Origin: Stomorhina lunata
Lineage: Eukaryota; Arthropoda; Insecta; Diptera; Rhiniidae
Assembly: GCA_933228675.1 (NCBI GenBank)
Contig: OW121740.1
Span: 130,045,799 to 130,109,798, forward strand
Reading direction: 5' to 3'
DNA length: 64,000 nt
The notes below the pieces were generated by a model. That model was not told the origin of the DNA. It worked only from the letters and a program-made list of their open reading frames with translations, and ran no database searches. Position 1 is the first letter of the stretch, and the number at the start of each line of letters is the position of its first letter. This document shows positions 21,998-33,570 of the stretch, piece after piece. Position numbers and translations under genes: made by a program.

Positions 21998-24166
21998 AGA
22001 AATGGTTTTAATCAATTGCTTATATTCAGGAGACTCAAAATAATTTGAACTAAAATCTACTTCGGGAAAACTTCGCTTAATTTCTATAGAATCAACATCA
22101 AAACGAGACAATGTGTCTGGAACTACATTTAAGGATCCTTTTCTATGCTCCATCTTAAAATCAAACCCTTGCAACATTAAACTCCACCGTGCTAATCTAC
22201 CGCTTAAATCTTTTTGGCCCATAAGCCATTTAAGACTAGAGTGATCGGTGATAATTCGAAAAGGTGATCCTTCAACATAAGGTCTAAAACGTTTAACACA
22301 GATTACCGCAGCTAAACACTCCAGCTCGGTGACTGTATAATTTCGCTGGGCCCCGTTAAGTTTTTGAGAAACAAACGAAATTGGTCTTTCCCTATTTTCT
22401 TGATCTAGTTGGTATAAGACGCCACCTACCCCAATACGTGATGCATCGCATTGTATAATAAATTCTTTTGTAAAGTCGGGTTGGGCAAGGACGGGAGCGC
22501 TAGATAATGCAAGCTTGAGTTTCTCAAAACTATTAACGGCTTCTGGGGTCAAAGAAAATTTACCTTCATGTTTACGCAAGCAATCTGTGAGAGGTCCTGA
22601 TAAATTAGCAAAATTGTTTATAAAAGATCGATACCAGTTTGCCATACCAATGAATCGGCGGATCTGACGAGGGGTTTTAGGAATTGGAAAATCTACTATT
22701 GCTGAAACCTTGTCAGGGTCTACTTTTAAACATCCCCTACCAATACGATAGCCTAAATATTTTATTTCACTTTGACAAAATTTGCTTTTTGAGACGTTGA
22801 TGGTGAGTCCCGCATCTTTAAGACATTTTGCAACCTGTTGGAGTATAGTAATGTGTTCTTCAAAAAGGGCTGTACAGACCAAAAGGTCGTCTAAATACAC
22901 GAACACATTTTCTCTTAGACGAGACGGAATGGCTTTGTCCATTAGACGAGACATCGCTTGAGGACCATTGCAAAGCCCAAAGGGCATAACACGATATTGG
23001 TAAAGAGGTCTACCAGGGACTGCAAATGCTGTCTTCTCCTTTGAAACTTCCGTAAGCCTTATTTGAAAAAATGCATCCTTTAAATCTATTCCACTTATGT
23101 AATGGGTGTCCTTTAATCTACTAAGCAAGCCGTTGATGTGTGGGAGCGGATATGAATCTTTCTTCGTAATAGTATTCAATTTCCTTGAGTCTAGGCACAA
23201 ACGAACTTTTCCCGGTTTTCTCACATTTACAATAGGAAAGCACCAAGGTGAGTTAGACTCTTCTATTACGCCCATTTTCAACAACCGGTCTAGTTCTTGG
23301 TAAACTTCAGCCTGTCTAGGAGGAGAAAGTGGGTAATGCTTGCATTTTATCGGCTCTGCATCCCCAGTGTCGATGTGATGCTCCAAAAGACTCGTACAAC
23401 CAAGACCTGACTTCTCAAAAGAGGGAAAATCGGACATAACACTTTCAAGTTGGAATTTTTGCTCTGAATTTAAATTATGAAAACATAAGTGGCTTTTATC
23501 TGCTGTCTCAAGATCAAAGGACTCAACAATGGGAACAATATCAGGGGCAATTGCAAAACTACGCCAGAAGTCTAAACCTAAGTAGGCTTCTTGCTTTAAA
23601 GAAGGTACAACGTAAAAATCTATATCTCTTGTAATACTTTTATACACAACAGGTAGCTTACAATGACCCATTACTGAGTTTTTAGATCCATCAGCTGTGG
23701 ATATATATGATCGAAAAGGTCTTAAAGTGATATTATTTCTTTCAATAAAAGTTAAACTATTCTTTCCCAATACCGAAACACTAGCACCCGAATCTAGTAG
23801 TCCATAAATGTGCTCATTAAAAATTTGAATTTTTGCAAAAGGTCTCTCGTCGTTCTCATGGCATAATAATGAAGATTCTATTAATTTACGAAATGATTTT
23901 CTTTTCTTGAAGCGAAGTCTACAATTAAAAGTTTTAGCTGAAGGTTTATAAAGTGCAGAGTTATTATTATAGGAAATGTTTGTTTTTGAGGATAATTTAT
24001 TTGAATTGTTTGGAGAATTTTCCGCCGAGATTGTAGATCTCGATTCATCCTCCTGTGGAAGATTCCTCGATTGATCTAATAGCAACTCGGGGAGAAAGCT
24101 TTGGAACGAGAGTCCCCGGTGGCCATCTCGCTCCGCTTCCTGTTTCCCATGTGCATATTTTTGCAC
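21971..24166 (-). CDS. Gypsy pol: protease, reverse transcriptase, RNase H
   Basis: Retrotransposon polyprotein in the order expected for Ty3/Gypsy. The aspartic protease has LLDSGAS at residues 123-129. The reverse transcriptase spans about 280-480 with the catalytic YLDD at 424-427. RNase H runs from about 565 to 690, starting near FIIQCDAS. The frame overlaps gag by about 90 nt in a different frame, so a programmed frameshift is the likely way it is translated. The last nine or so residues and the stop derive from the 665-bp insertion, which cuts the frame before integrase. Confidence 0.92.
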   Translation of the reverse strand: MQKYAHGKQEAERDGHRGLSFQSFLPELLLDQSRNLPQEDESRSTISAENSPNNSNKLSSKTNISYNNNSALYKPSAKTFNCRLRFKKRKSFRKLIESSLLCHENDERPFAKIQIFNEHIYGLLDSGASVSVLGKNSLTFIERNNITLRPFRSYISTADGSKNSVMGHCKLPVVYKSITRDIDFYVVPSLKQEAYLGLDFWRSFAIAPDIVPIVESFDLETADKSHLCFHNLNSEQKFQLESVMSDFPSFEKSGLGCTSLLEHHIDTGDAEPIKCKHYPLSPPRQAEVYQELDRLLKMGVIEESNSPWCFPIVNVRKPGKVRLCLDSRKLNTITKKDSYPLPHINGLLSRLKDTHYISGIDLKDAFFQIRLTEVSKEKTAFAVPGRPLYQYRVMPFGLCNGPQAMSRLMDKAIPSRLRENVFVYLDDLLVCTALFEEHITILQQVAKCLKDAGLTINVSKSKFCQSEIKYLGYRIGRGCLKVDPDKVSAIVDFPIPKTPRQIRRFIGMANWYRSFINNFANLSGPLTDCLRKHEGKFSLTPEAVNSFEKLKLALSSAPVLAQPDFTKEFIIQCDASRIGVGGVLYQLDQENRERPISFVSQKLNGAQRNYTVTELECLAAVICVKRFRPYVEGSPFRIITDHSSLKWLMGQKDLSGRLARWSLMLQGFDFKMEHRKGSLNVVPDTLSRFDVDSIEIKRSFPEVDFSSNYFESPEYKQLIKTISVVRFTTLF

Positions 24167-25437
24167 TTAGGAGTAACTACCCCTTGTTCGCCACATTTAA
24201 AACAAAAAACATTTCTAGTTTCCTCTGGGCAATAAATATAGGAATGACCGAAGGATAAACAATTCCAGCACTTTATTTTTGAATAGTCAGGTTTATAGTT
24301 ACGTTTAGAGAATTGCAGGGCTTCTATTTGAGGGTCAGACTCACAGTCAGATTCATTCTCTACTACACTTTCAGCTTCGACTTCACTAACTTGTCGATAG
24401 GGTTTATTTTCAAAAAGAGAAGTTTTACTTTCGTAAATTACCTTTTCGGCATTTCGTGCTAGGTCTCTAAGACTGTACAAAGATTTAGGATTAGCATTAA
24501 AAAGCATAACTTTAAAGTTAGAATGGATATTTTTCATTATAATTCTAATTAATTTTGTTTCACCAAGGGGTTCCTTCATACGAGAATTCATGCTAACTAT
24601 GGCTGAATGAAAACTGTCATAAGGTTCTTTCTGAAGCTGTTTACGCTTGTACATATTTAATAATATGTCATCATCTGATTCCAAAGTACCGAATTCACGA
24701 GATATTGAATATTCTAAAAATTGATATGTGGGATTTGGATTCAGTTTTATGAATTCCCAATACCACTCGTTTGCGTTGCCGCGTAAAAATATTTGAAAGT
24801 TCTCGAGTAAATACTCATCAGAACACCGAGTTCGTTTAGCTAAGGTCTCAATTTTGAAAAGAAAATTTGATACATTACCTGTACCATCAAAAGAGATGTT
24901 CCATTTCTCCAGTTTTACTTTATCAAATAATCCCGGGTTGAAATTGGCCTCCTGAGATACAGTTGGGTTATTCGCATTTAAGTTTGCGTCACAAGTCAAG
25001 TTAGTAATAGTAGCTTTCAACGAATTAAGTTCCCTCCTAAATTCATCTTGAGAAGAACGTATGGCCTCTTGTACAGCTGATAATAAATTGTCATTATTAT
25101 TAACTGTAGACGGTTCAGCAATGAATTCACTTTGAATATCAATTTCTTTCGAAGCCATGTCTAAGTCAATTGTATCCTGAGGTTCTAAATGACGTGGAAT
25201 ATCTCCGAGAGAAACTTGATCGGACTGACAGGTATCAAAAGAAACTTTTGGTTCTAACGGTTTGAGAATGCTCTGGATGTTTTCTTTAGGTGGGGGTGAA
25301 TGAACCACACGTGGTCTTGAAGTGGGTGTACTTGGTAATTCTTCTAATGATTGCGTATTATTCCAAACAGTTTTGCCTCTACCTCTACTTGCACTTAAAT
25401 TACTGTTTGATCCCTTTCCTGAACTACGAGTGTTCAT
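24076..25437 (-). CDS. Gypsy gag, 453 aa
   Basis: Structural capsid/nucleocapsid protein of the retrotransposon. ATG at 25437. The N-terminal 180 residues are Ser/Asn-rich and low in complexity. The central part matches the retrotransposon gag layout (NISFDGTGNVSNFLFKIE onward). Near the C-terminus is a zinc knuckle CWNCLSFGHSYIYC, followed by CFKCGEQGVVTPKC, which has the Cys pattern but Val where His is usual. The frame is intact. Confidence 0.88.
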   Translation of the reverse strand: MNTRSSGKGSNSNLSASRGRGKTVWNNTQSLEELPSTPTSRPRVVHSPPPKENIQSILKPLEPKVSFDTCQSDQVSLGDIPRHLEPQDTIDLDMASKEIDIQSEFIAEPSTVNNNDNLLSAVQEAIRSSQDEFRRELNSLKATITNLTCDANLNANNPTVSQEANFNPGLFDKVKLEKWNISFDGTGNVSNFLFKIETLAKRTRCSDEYLLENFQIFLRGNANEWYWEFIKLNPNPTYQFLEYSISREFGTLESDDDILLNMYKRKQLQKEPYDSFHSAIVSMNSRMKEPLGETKLIRIIMKNIHSNFKVMLFNANPKSLYSLRDLARNAEKVIYESKTSLFENKPYRQVSEVEAESVVENESDCESDPQIEALQFSKRNYKPDYSKIKCWNCLSFGHSYIYCPEETRNVFCFKCGEQGVVTPKCKNMHMGNRKRSEMATGDSRSKAFSPSCY

Positions 25438-26299
25438 AATAAATGAACAGATCGACAGACGGACAAAATAAAAAAATTAAAAATACTATGTTTCGAAAAC
25501 AAATGCGAATAATGCAGTAAGGCGTTGCAGTGTGTGATTATATCGGTTTAGTGAGAAAAAAAAATCATGTGAAAAAAATTGCAAAATAATAATAAAATTG
25601 ATTTAGGTTTAATACAATATTAATACAATAACTCCAGTAAACGAATTGGTGGATGAGTAAACAGTGAATAATATTTTTTTTCTTTTTTTCCAAAACATGT
25701 CTTGTAATTATCTGATTTTGTTACATCAGAATTTACCGCTACTGTTTTGAATTGATACTTCATTGATCATATGTTTCATTAAGGATGAAACAAAGTCTAA
25801 TGTTTACAAGTAATAAGAAAAAGTTAAAAAAAAATAGTTTAATTTGGAAATACAAGGTTTTCTTTAAATTTGATGCATTTGATAAATTTCAATTAGATAC
25901 CATAAAATTTAAAGTCTCTCAAATTTTCAGAAAACCTCCACTCAAAAAAAATTACAAAATCATAACGCAAAAATGTTAGAGAATTGGATCTCATGACATT
26001 TGACTTTTATTATTCGGAACAAATTTTAAAGAGATTGATGAGAAAAAAAATTAAACTATTAGTGAGTTGGTATAATTTCAAATTTGATCAAGCAGACCTC
26101 GTATAACTTTTTCCTGACTTTAATCAAATGTATTGGGGTTTTTATATTTTATATTCAAAATTTTAAGTGCAGCTGGTTCAAGCCACTGTTATTTTACACC
26201 CAAACATATTTAAAAAAAATCGTCTATTTAAATTTAAATGACAAAATTCGTTATACGAAATTTACTTCTTTACATTGTGCTACCCTATCGGCAGCTTTT
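25438..26299 (-). other. Gypsy 5' leader
   Basis: Non-coding stretch between primer-binding site and gag start. AT-rich; short open frames only. Confidence 0.6.
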
Positions 26300-26311
26300 C
26301 GTTGGGCGCCA
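26300..26311 (-). other. Gypsy primer-binding site
   Basis: The minus strand reads TGGCGCCCAACG, four bases after the 5' LTR ends at 26316. This is a tRNA-primer match of the kind used by many Gypsy elements and retroviruses. Confidence 0.75.
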
Positions 26312-26315
26312 TCTA

Positions 26316-28087
26316 TGTTACGCGCGCTTTGTAAATGCACAAAAACAAAAATTGAAGATCAATGGCATGTACGAGGTATTTTCGGCTAGCTCTGCCGTCA
26401 GCGGCGCGGTTCTCGACCCAATTGTTTAGACGCGTAATCATAGAAAAAATCATGCCATTGTAAATTGCCACAAAAAAAAAAATTTAAAATATAGAGCTTC
26501 TAATAAAATAAGTTGAAAAAAAATTGAAAGGAACGAAATTAATCTGAATTATACCAACTTTGACGGGACTCCGTAGTCACGTCACGGGGTCATCACTGTT
26601 TACTCATACCTACCAATTCGTTACCTTCGTTTTGTAAAAGAAATGAATTTATTTCATTATGAAATTCATTATTTTATTTTATAAAAATAATTATAATAAT
26701 AATAATAAAAATAAATATTAAATATTACCATAAAAAATATAATAATACAAAATAATTTTAATTTGTAATAATAATAATTATATATAAAAAAATATTACTA
26801 CAACTAACTTACTTAAATTACTGCTGTTGTTGTTGAGATTGTAGGTGGTGTTGTAAATAGATGATGTTGTTGTTGTGGCTGTGGATGATATTGCTGTGGA
26901 CGATGCTGATGCTGTGCAGGAGTCTGTTGCTGTAGATGATGATGAAGATAATGCTGATACTGAAGACGTAGCTGTTTCGGTGACTGATGCTGTAGATGAT
27001 GTTGTAGATGATGTTGTAGATGATGCTGAAGATAATACTGGGACTGAGGACTGTTTTGGTGACTGATGCTGTAGATGATGTTGTAGATGATGCTGAAGAT
27101 AATGCTGGGACTGGAGACTGTTTTGGTGACTGATGCTGTAGATGGTGTTGTAGATGATGCTGTTGATGATGTTGTAGATGATGCTGTTGATTTTCTTTTA
27201 ATAATGTTATGGAATTGTTATGTAATTTTCCTTTTTTTTTTTGAAGAGGCAGTAGTAGTATGGATATTTGGCGTCTTTTGGTTAAATGTCAAAATTCAAA
27301 ACTTATGTTGAATACAATTCACTTTTTCTGTTTGTTCTTTTCGTTGTAGTTGATGTTGAATTTGATGATTTTCGCATAATTTGCCCAAATGTAAACCAGC
27401 ATTGAAATCAAATATTTATTTCAAAAAAAAATTTCGAGACTGTGTCTTGTTGTTGTTGTTGCTAAATTTATGTTCTTAAATGTGGTATTTTTGTTGTACA
27501 AACAATTATTTAAAAACACACGTTTTGCTTGTTGCACAAACATTTTATATTATTAAATTAATACAAATTAATATTCCACGAGATTGATTAAAAAAAAAAA
27601 AATAAATCAAGAAAAACTAAAATATTTGCAACTATCACAAAAAACGATCCACACACTAAACGAGTCTCTTAATCACTCACAACTGACTGACTAAAAACGA
27701 CTTACCACTCCTACTCAATGACTGTCAACTTTTTTTTTCTTTTCTTCGTAAAAAACCACGCCATTCTTGCGTTTTCCTTGTTCTTCTTTTTCGTTCTACT
27801 CTTTTTTTGCCTAAATCCCGTTACAAAATCATGGTATATTACAATCTGCCAATCAGAATTTGGCATCTGTAAAACAGGTTTTTTTGCAATGTTGCATGAA
27901 TTCATCTATACAGAGTTGCAATTTTCTGTAGATCATCATTTACATGCACTGAGAGAAATAAACAGGATTATATAATTTACGTGTAAACAATTTCGTGTAA
28001 ATGAAATTGTCAACAAGTAAATTAAATTCAAAAAAAATTGGCAATAAAAAAAAATAAAAAAAAATTACAAAGTCTAAATCCCTAACA
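26316..28087 (-). repeat. Gypsy 5' LTR, 1772 bp
   Basis: Direct repeat of 18271-20040. The two extra bases are one in a T-run near 27230-27240 and one in an A-run near 27422-27430. Confidence 0.93.
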
Positions 28088-28091
28088 GAGT

Positions 28092-28830
28092 TAAGAGTGT
28101 GACCTAGTCTCAACCTTGTATATTTCTGTATATCGAGTCGCGATGATTCGTACGGGTATAGAGCACATGTTCCAAGTGGATTAAAAGTTTTGTAATGGTG
28201 TTGATAGGATGACCAGTCTGTAGCATTTTTTATTCGGATACTTGATTTTATTATTCTCTTAATATCATCTTCATTTAAGGATTGATATGTAAATATAGGA
28301 GCATTAGCAGCGAATTTGGTAGCCTTATCTGCTAGTGAATTTCCTTCTATACCGACATGACTAGGCACCCACATTAATTTGAATTTAGAATTGAAGTTGA
28401 TTAATATGTCTCTTATTTTTGAGACAATTTGGGTCTTATTACTTGTATTTTTAATGGCTGTTATTGCGGATTTAGAATCTGAACAGATGATGAATTTACC
28501 AGGGATACTTTTATATTTAGTGAGCGTATATAGAATGGCTGTTGATTCAGCTGTAAAAATAGAACACCTTTCATCTAGTATTCCCAAGAAATCTATATTT
28601 AAGTTGTCATTTATAACCGCAAAAGAGGTTGCATTTGCTGTTTTCGATCCATCCGTATATAGTATTTTCCAGTTTGAGCTATTGTAGGAAGTTGTAATAC
28701 TTCTGAAAAGAGTCAAATAATTGACATGATGGGTAGATTCTTTTGGTAGTGACATGAGATCAGTAATGAAACATGAATTTTTTAATTTCCAGTGAGGTGT
28801 AGTTGGGGTGTAGGCTTTTTGAGGGATCAA
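28092..28830 (-). pseudogene. LINE RNase H domain remnant
   Basis: The minus-strand frame carries a recognisable RNase H1 fold: LYTDGSK (first Asp), an ESTAIL segment (Glu), FIICSDSKSAI (Asp) and WVPSHVGIEGNSLADKA (His and Asp). This type sits downstream of reverse transcriptase in I-clade and related LINEs. The RT itself is absent (5' truncation). The frame runs into the Gypsy LTR at 28087. It is non-functional as it stands. Confidence 0.8.
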
Positions 28831-28914
28831 AATAATTTTTTTAATTATAATAAAAGATATAAAAAGATAATTTTTTATGTGTTAAGTTTGACGAACATAA
28901 TATTTAAAATTTTT

Positions 28915-29320
28915 TGTAAAAAAATTCTTTCATATGCAATTTTTTGAATAGAAAAATTTTCCATCGTTTAAGTATAGCAAAAAGTTAAGTTTTATAACGT
29001 TTTTTCCCTCTCCTGTAAACTTTTGAAAACTTTACATAGGTTATTTTGTCCTTTAGGTGACGATATCCAATTTTTTGCATAGAAAAATTTTGTACATAAT
29101 TTTTTTTTTTGTATAGAAAAATTTTCCATTTTTTTCATAGAGAAATTATCAATATACATTTTTGTACAGAAAATTCTCAAAAAATGTATAATATAAAATT
29201 GTTTGTATAGAAAAATTTACAATATAAAATTTTTTGTATAGAGAAATTTTTAACATGATTTATATTTTTAGAAAAATTTTCAATATAAAATTCGCTCTAT
29301 AGAAAAATTTTTAATGCACA
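28915..29320. repeat. Degenerate tandem repeat, about 30 bp
   Basis: Loose copies of 'ttttttgtatagaaaaattttcaatataaa' follow one another. Related repeats lie inverted at about 46200-46400 and 46990-47060, as expected for the inverted unit. Confidence 0.55.
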
Positions 29321-29943
29321 TTTTTTTAATATTCGGCTATATTTATGATGTATTTTTGACAATTCCAAAATTTTTGCCGATTTCTGAAATTTTACTGCCG
29401 ATTTTTTGAAGAAATATGCCGATTTTTCACAAAAATTTTCTGGCAGCCCTGCGGGAATCACATAATTTAGTCTCCAGAAACTCTTTTGATTAATTCTTTT
29501 TGTTTGGAACACCAAAGAAAATTGCTTGATTAAATTGTAATGATACAACCGGCTACAAGCTGTAATTTACATAAAACTAGTTTTATTTTCTGACGGAAAA
29601 AATAAAACTCCTCAAATGAGTTTTACTTTTTAAACAGTTTCATGCGAACTTTTATTTTAAGGTTAAAAAATAACTGTTTAGGATGGATTTTTTTTTATTT
29701 AAGCCACAAAATAACTGTTATTAAAGAACTTATAACCGTTACGGTCCTTGAATTTTTCAGTTACAAATTAAGTCAAGTAAAATCTTTTATTACACGGTAG
29801 GTATGTTCCTAAGAAAACCGTGTAAAAACAATATTTTTTTTGATATGGCATCCGATTTAAAAAATTTTGTTTCGTTATTAGAGTTTTTTCCAGAGACCGT
29901 AAGTGTTATGAGTTTTAAAATAAAAATCAACTTTTAATAATTA

Positions 29944-31588
29944 CACTCATTTCCACTTGAATAGGTGCACTTATTTAGTAATAAATTTAAGCTTGCTGCT
30001 CTTAAGATACATCATGAATAGAATAGTAATATACTTTTTGTGAAAGGCTGAACAGTTAAGAATAAAAGTGTAAGCAAAGAAAGCTCGAAAAAGATTTGAT
30101 AGTTTAAATATGGGCCTCTTTTCGAAATTGGTGCAGAAAAATATGCGTTTTTTTGCGTCACTTGAATAGGTGCACCACATTAATTTCAATTTTGTAGACA
30201 TTTGCAGAAGTTTTGACCACAAAATAGTTTAGCATTTACTAAAATAGAACCCTAGAAGAATTTTCCATCGGTTTTTATTAAATTTGGTCCAAGGTTATTC
30301 ATAGGATTTGGAAGAGAAGTCAAACATTGATGCCAGCGGAGATTAAGGCCTCTACTTGCGTGAAATTTCTACAAAAAATTAAAAAAGTGATTGCGTTTTA
30401 ATAATTCACTCAAGGAATAACAAAATTTGAGGAAAAAAATTCTATGCGAAGGCAAACTTTGGCCCCAAGTGTCACCAAACGGCAAAAATATAGTGATTTT
30501 CTTGTATAAGTATTAGAAAAAATTGGCGTAGGTGGTAGTATTTTTATAGATAGAAACTAATGAATGGACCTAAACCCCTAATGCCACCTAAACTTTGGAA
30601 AAAAATCATTATTAGTCCAAAAAATACGGATTTACGGTCGAATTTTTGCAAAAGAACATGTGGTAAAAAAATGGTTAGGAGCAAAGCTATCATTTCATGT
30701 GAAAAAGGAAAAAGGATTTTTATGAACCCGTTAGTTTTAAGTTTAAAGAGCAGAATTAAAAAATAGTATCCCCATCTCAAATCATAAAAATGGTAGTTCA
30801 AACCATCGCATCCTTAAAAATCTTTTTTTTTTTCATTGCTACACTACCTTGCTCCTAAACATTTTTTACCGAAATGTTTTTTGCAAAAATTCAACCGTAA
30901 ATCCTTGTCTTTTTGGACTAATTATGATTTTTTCCGAAGTTTAAGTGGTATTAGGTGTTAGGGTCCATTTATTAGTTTCTATCTGCAGAAATACTACAAC
31001 GGAAACCAATTTTTACTAAGATTTTTCCACGAAAATCACTATCATTTTGCCGTTTGATGACTCTTGGGGCCAAAGTTTGCCTTCGCTTAGAATTTTTTCC
31101 TCATTTTTTGTTACTTCTTGAGCGAATCATTACAACGCAATCACTTTTTTAATTTTGTGTAGAAATTTCACGGAAGTAGAGGCCTTAATCTCCGCTGGCA
31201 TTAATGTTTGATTTCTCTTCCAAATCCTATGAATTACCTTGGACCAAATTTAATAAAAACCGATCGAAAATTTTTCTAGGGTTCTACTTTAGTAAATGCT
31301 AAACTATTTTGTGGTCAAAACTTCAGCAAATGGCTACAAAACTGAAATTAATGTGGTGCACCTATTCAAGTGACGCAAAAAAAACGCATATTTTTCTGCA
31401 CCAATTTCGAAAAGAGGCCCATATTTAAACTATCAAATCTTTTTCGAGCTTTCTTTGCTTACACTTTTATTCTTAACTGTTCAGCCTTTCACAAAAAGTA
31501 TACCACTATTCTATTCATGAAGTATCTAAAGAGCAGCAAGCATAAATTTATTACTAAATAAGTGCACCTACTCAAGTGGAAATGAGTG
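29944..31588. mobile_element. IR/DR palindromic Tc1-type foldback element
   Basis: 1645 bp with TA on both sides (29942-29943 and 31589-31590). The arms (about 29944-30680 and 30850-31588) are near-perfect inverted copies around a loop of about 165 bp. Each arm carries two direct repeats of CACTTGAATAGGTGCAC: 29954-29970 and 30159-30175, mirrored at 31356-31372 and 31562-31578 (one mismatch). This is the IR/DR arrangement of some Tc1-like transposons. No transposase is present. Confidence 0.75.
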
Positions 31589-31591
31589 TAT

Positions 31592-32580
31592 TTCTGATTT
31601 TTATAACATTTCTCAGAAAATAACAATTAAAATTAATTTTTATTTTTGAAATCAGAAATAAAAATTTTATTTTGATTATTTAAATTAAAATTAATTTTAT
31701 AAAATGTTTGCTCCCGTACTCTAACGAAACTACCCAAAACAGTCCGAAGTTGTCAGAAATTACTTAAAAAACAACAATTTGTATTGAAAATTTTATAAAG
31801 GAACTTATTTGGGTAAGTTTTGGTTGTTTCGTTATAGTACGGTAACAAAGTTAAAAATTACTAATGAGTTTTTTTCAAACCAAACCAAAAATATGAATCA
31901 AAAAATGATTTTTATTTTTCTAAACAAAAAGAAAAATCAGTTTAGAATTTTTTGTTTTTTTTTAAGTAAATAAAAATCATTTGAGACTCAATTTGACCTT
32001 TTTTGGACATTAGTTAGCTCATTTGGCCTACACCTGTCAATTATAACGGAATATTTTGTACTCATAAGTATATAGAACTGATTTTCGACTGCACTATCCA
32101 TATTCTGAGATTTTTTGCTAAGTGAAATCAATTTAAACGAAAAGGTATTTTTTTCATGATCTGTATGATTTAAAATATTTAAATAACAAAATTTTCGTCA
32201 TGATTAATAAGAATTAAACGAAATACAATTCCATGTCTCAATTACCGACTTTTGAAATTTTGCGTTATTTGCAGAATATTAAGGTTCTGACGAAGTTTTA
32301 ATATTTCGTTGATAAAGTATGCAAAATAAAGTATGGATTCAATTACCATTTAAAAACTAAAACAGAATATAATTTAGAAATTGAAATTGAAATTTGACTT
32401 TACCATCCACATGATTTTTTGGTCAAAAGTTAATATTAGTAGTAAAAAAAAAAATATGCATTTACTATTTTAGACAAAATGTATCCATAGTGCAAGAAAT
32501 AATTTATTTTTTGATCAAGTTAGTTTCTATAGATATGTCAGATACTATTATTTTAGAAATTATTAATTTTCAATAGTTAT
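31592..32580. other. Non-coding AT-rich stretch
   Basis: Contains subterminal-type repeats with AAATCAGAAATAAAAAT-like phrases (31610-31680, 31900-31980). No gene recognised. Confidence 0.5.
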
Positions 32581-32590
32581 TTCAATCAAA

Positions 32591-33570
32591 ATGGACTGCG
32601 AAAAAAAAGTTCGTGAAAATATAATTAAAACTTTTCAAAAAAAATCCGTCATGGACTTTTAAAAAAATAGCTAAAAATTTGAAAGTTGACCCTCGAACGG
32701 TTTCTAATGCCATCAGACGGTATAAGGAAAACCTGAGCATTGAAAGAAAACCTGGATCAGGGAGGAAAAAAGGTCCTACAGATATTGGTAAGGCAAAAGA
32801 AGTCGAGCGACTCTTTCGAAGAGCGCTTAACACTTCTTTAAGAAAAGCAGCTCGTACGGTGAAATGTTCTGCGAATTTTGCACATAGAGTCAAAGCTTAT
32901 GATGGACTGAAGACATACAAAGTCCAAAAGGTTCCAGATCGCAATGCTATAAAGAACTTAGAAGCAAAAAAACGAGCGAAAAAATTGAAGTCTGATTTTA
33001 TAAAACAATACACCTGTTGTGTGATGGATGATGAAACATACGTGCTGGCAGACTTTTCTCAACTTCCTGGTCAAGATTTTTATGTTGCTGATAAACGGGG
33101 CAATGTTCGGCAAGAGTTTCGCACAAAAAAAAACAAACAAAATTCCCTAAGAAGTTTCTCGTGTGGCAAGCTATTTGCAGTTGTGGCAAAAGAAGTAAAG
33201 TATTTGTGGCATCTGGCACAATAAACACTGAAATTTATATAAAGGAGTGCCTACAAAAACGGTTGTTACCTTTTTTAAGAGAGCACAGAGTGACTACATT
33301 TGTTTTGCCCGATTTGGCATCATGCCATTATGGCACTTGAGTGGTACTCAAAGAATAATGTCATTTTTGTACCACGAGAGGCAAATACACCTAACTGTCC
33401 AGAACTTCGGTGGAAAGGTATTGGGCTCTGGTAAAAAAGGAATTGAAGAACACAGGAAAGATTTCCAAGGTGGAACACATGCTCCAAAAAGGTATCAGAA
33501 GCAACTGTAAAATCTTTAATGGGAGGGTTTCCGAAAAAAGTCGATAATTTTGCAAAACCCGAGTACTAAG
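32591..33570 (+). pseudogene. Tc1/mariner-superfamily transposase, decayed
   Basis: Starts at ATG 32591 (MDCEKKVREN...). A frameshift near 32660 leads into the helix-turn-helix KVDPRTVSNAIRRYKENL and the GRKKGP motif. The first catalytic Asp lies in CCVMDDETYVLADF (about 33015-33050). A later frameshift leads to PDLASCHY with the second Asp (about 33307-33330). The third acidic motif region (NCPEL...ERYWAL) is present near 33390-33435 but split by a small deletion. At least three frame breaks make it inactive. It is related to the copy at 60185-61140 (-). Confidence 0.75.

Larger units (their letters stand above)
18271..28087 (-). mobile_element. Ty3/Gypsy LTR retrotransposon, full length
   Basis: 9817 bp, coding on the minus strand: 5' LTR 26316-28087, primer site 26311-26300, gag, pol, integrase, 3' LTR 18271-20040. 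The 4-bp target duplication GAGT is at 18267-18270 and 28088-28091. LTRs run TGTTAC...CTAACA. The two LTRs appear to differ only by two homopolymer-length changes, so insertion is recent. A 665-bp element interrupts pol, so this copy is probably not autonomous. No envelope gene is seen. Confidence 0.92.
16812..28830 (-). mobile_element. RNase H-bearing LINE, 5'-truncated, interrupted by a Gypsy element
   Basis: Comparison with the inverted unit (47100-47170) shows that everything between the T-run at about 16800 and about 28830 is extra. On the minus strand the insert ends in an (AAAT)n tail (16812-16841), as LINE 3' ends do. The coding remnants are RNase H (28830-28092) and a zinc-knuckle C-terminus (18270-18040), separated only by the Gypsy element. 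The stretch 16842-18039 would be its 3' region but contains no recognisable domain and could include another insertion. Confidence 0.65.
16477..29750. mobile_element. hAT-like element (TIR CAAGGACCGTAA) split by nested retrotransposons
   Basis: The left end CAAGGACCGTAA starts at 16477. The right end is TTACGGTCCTTG, ending at 29750. Both are flanked by the 8-bp direct repeat AATTTTTC (16469-16476 and 29751-29758). The same element without the 12-kb nested insertion is at 45775-48086 in the inverted unit. Subterminal DNA repeats phrases such as aaaataaaactcatttgagg (16650-16760, 29590-29630). No transposase is seen, so it is non-autonomous. Confidence 0.7.
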
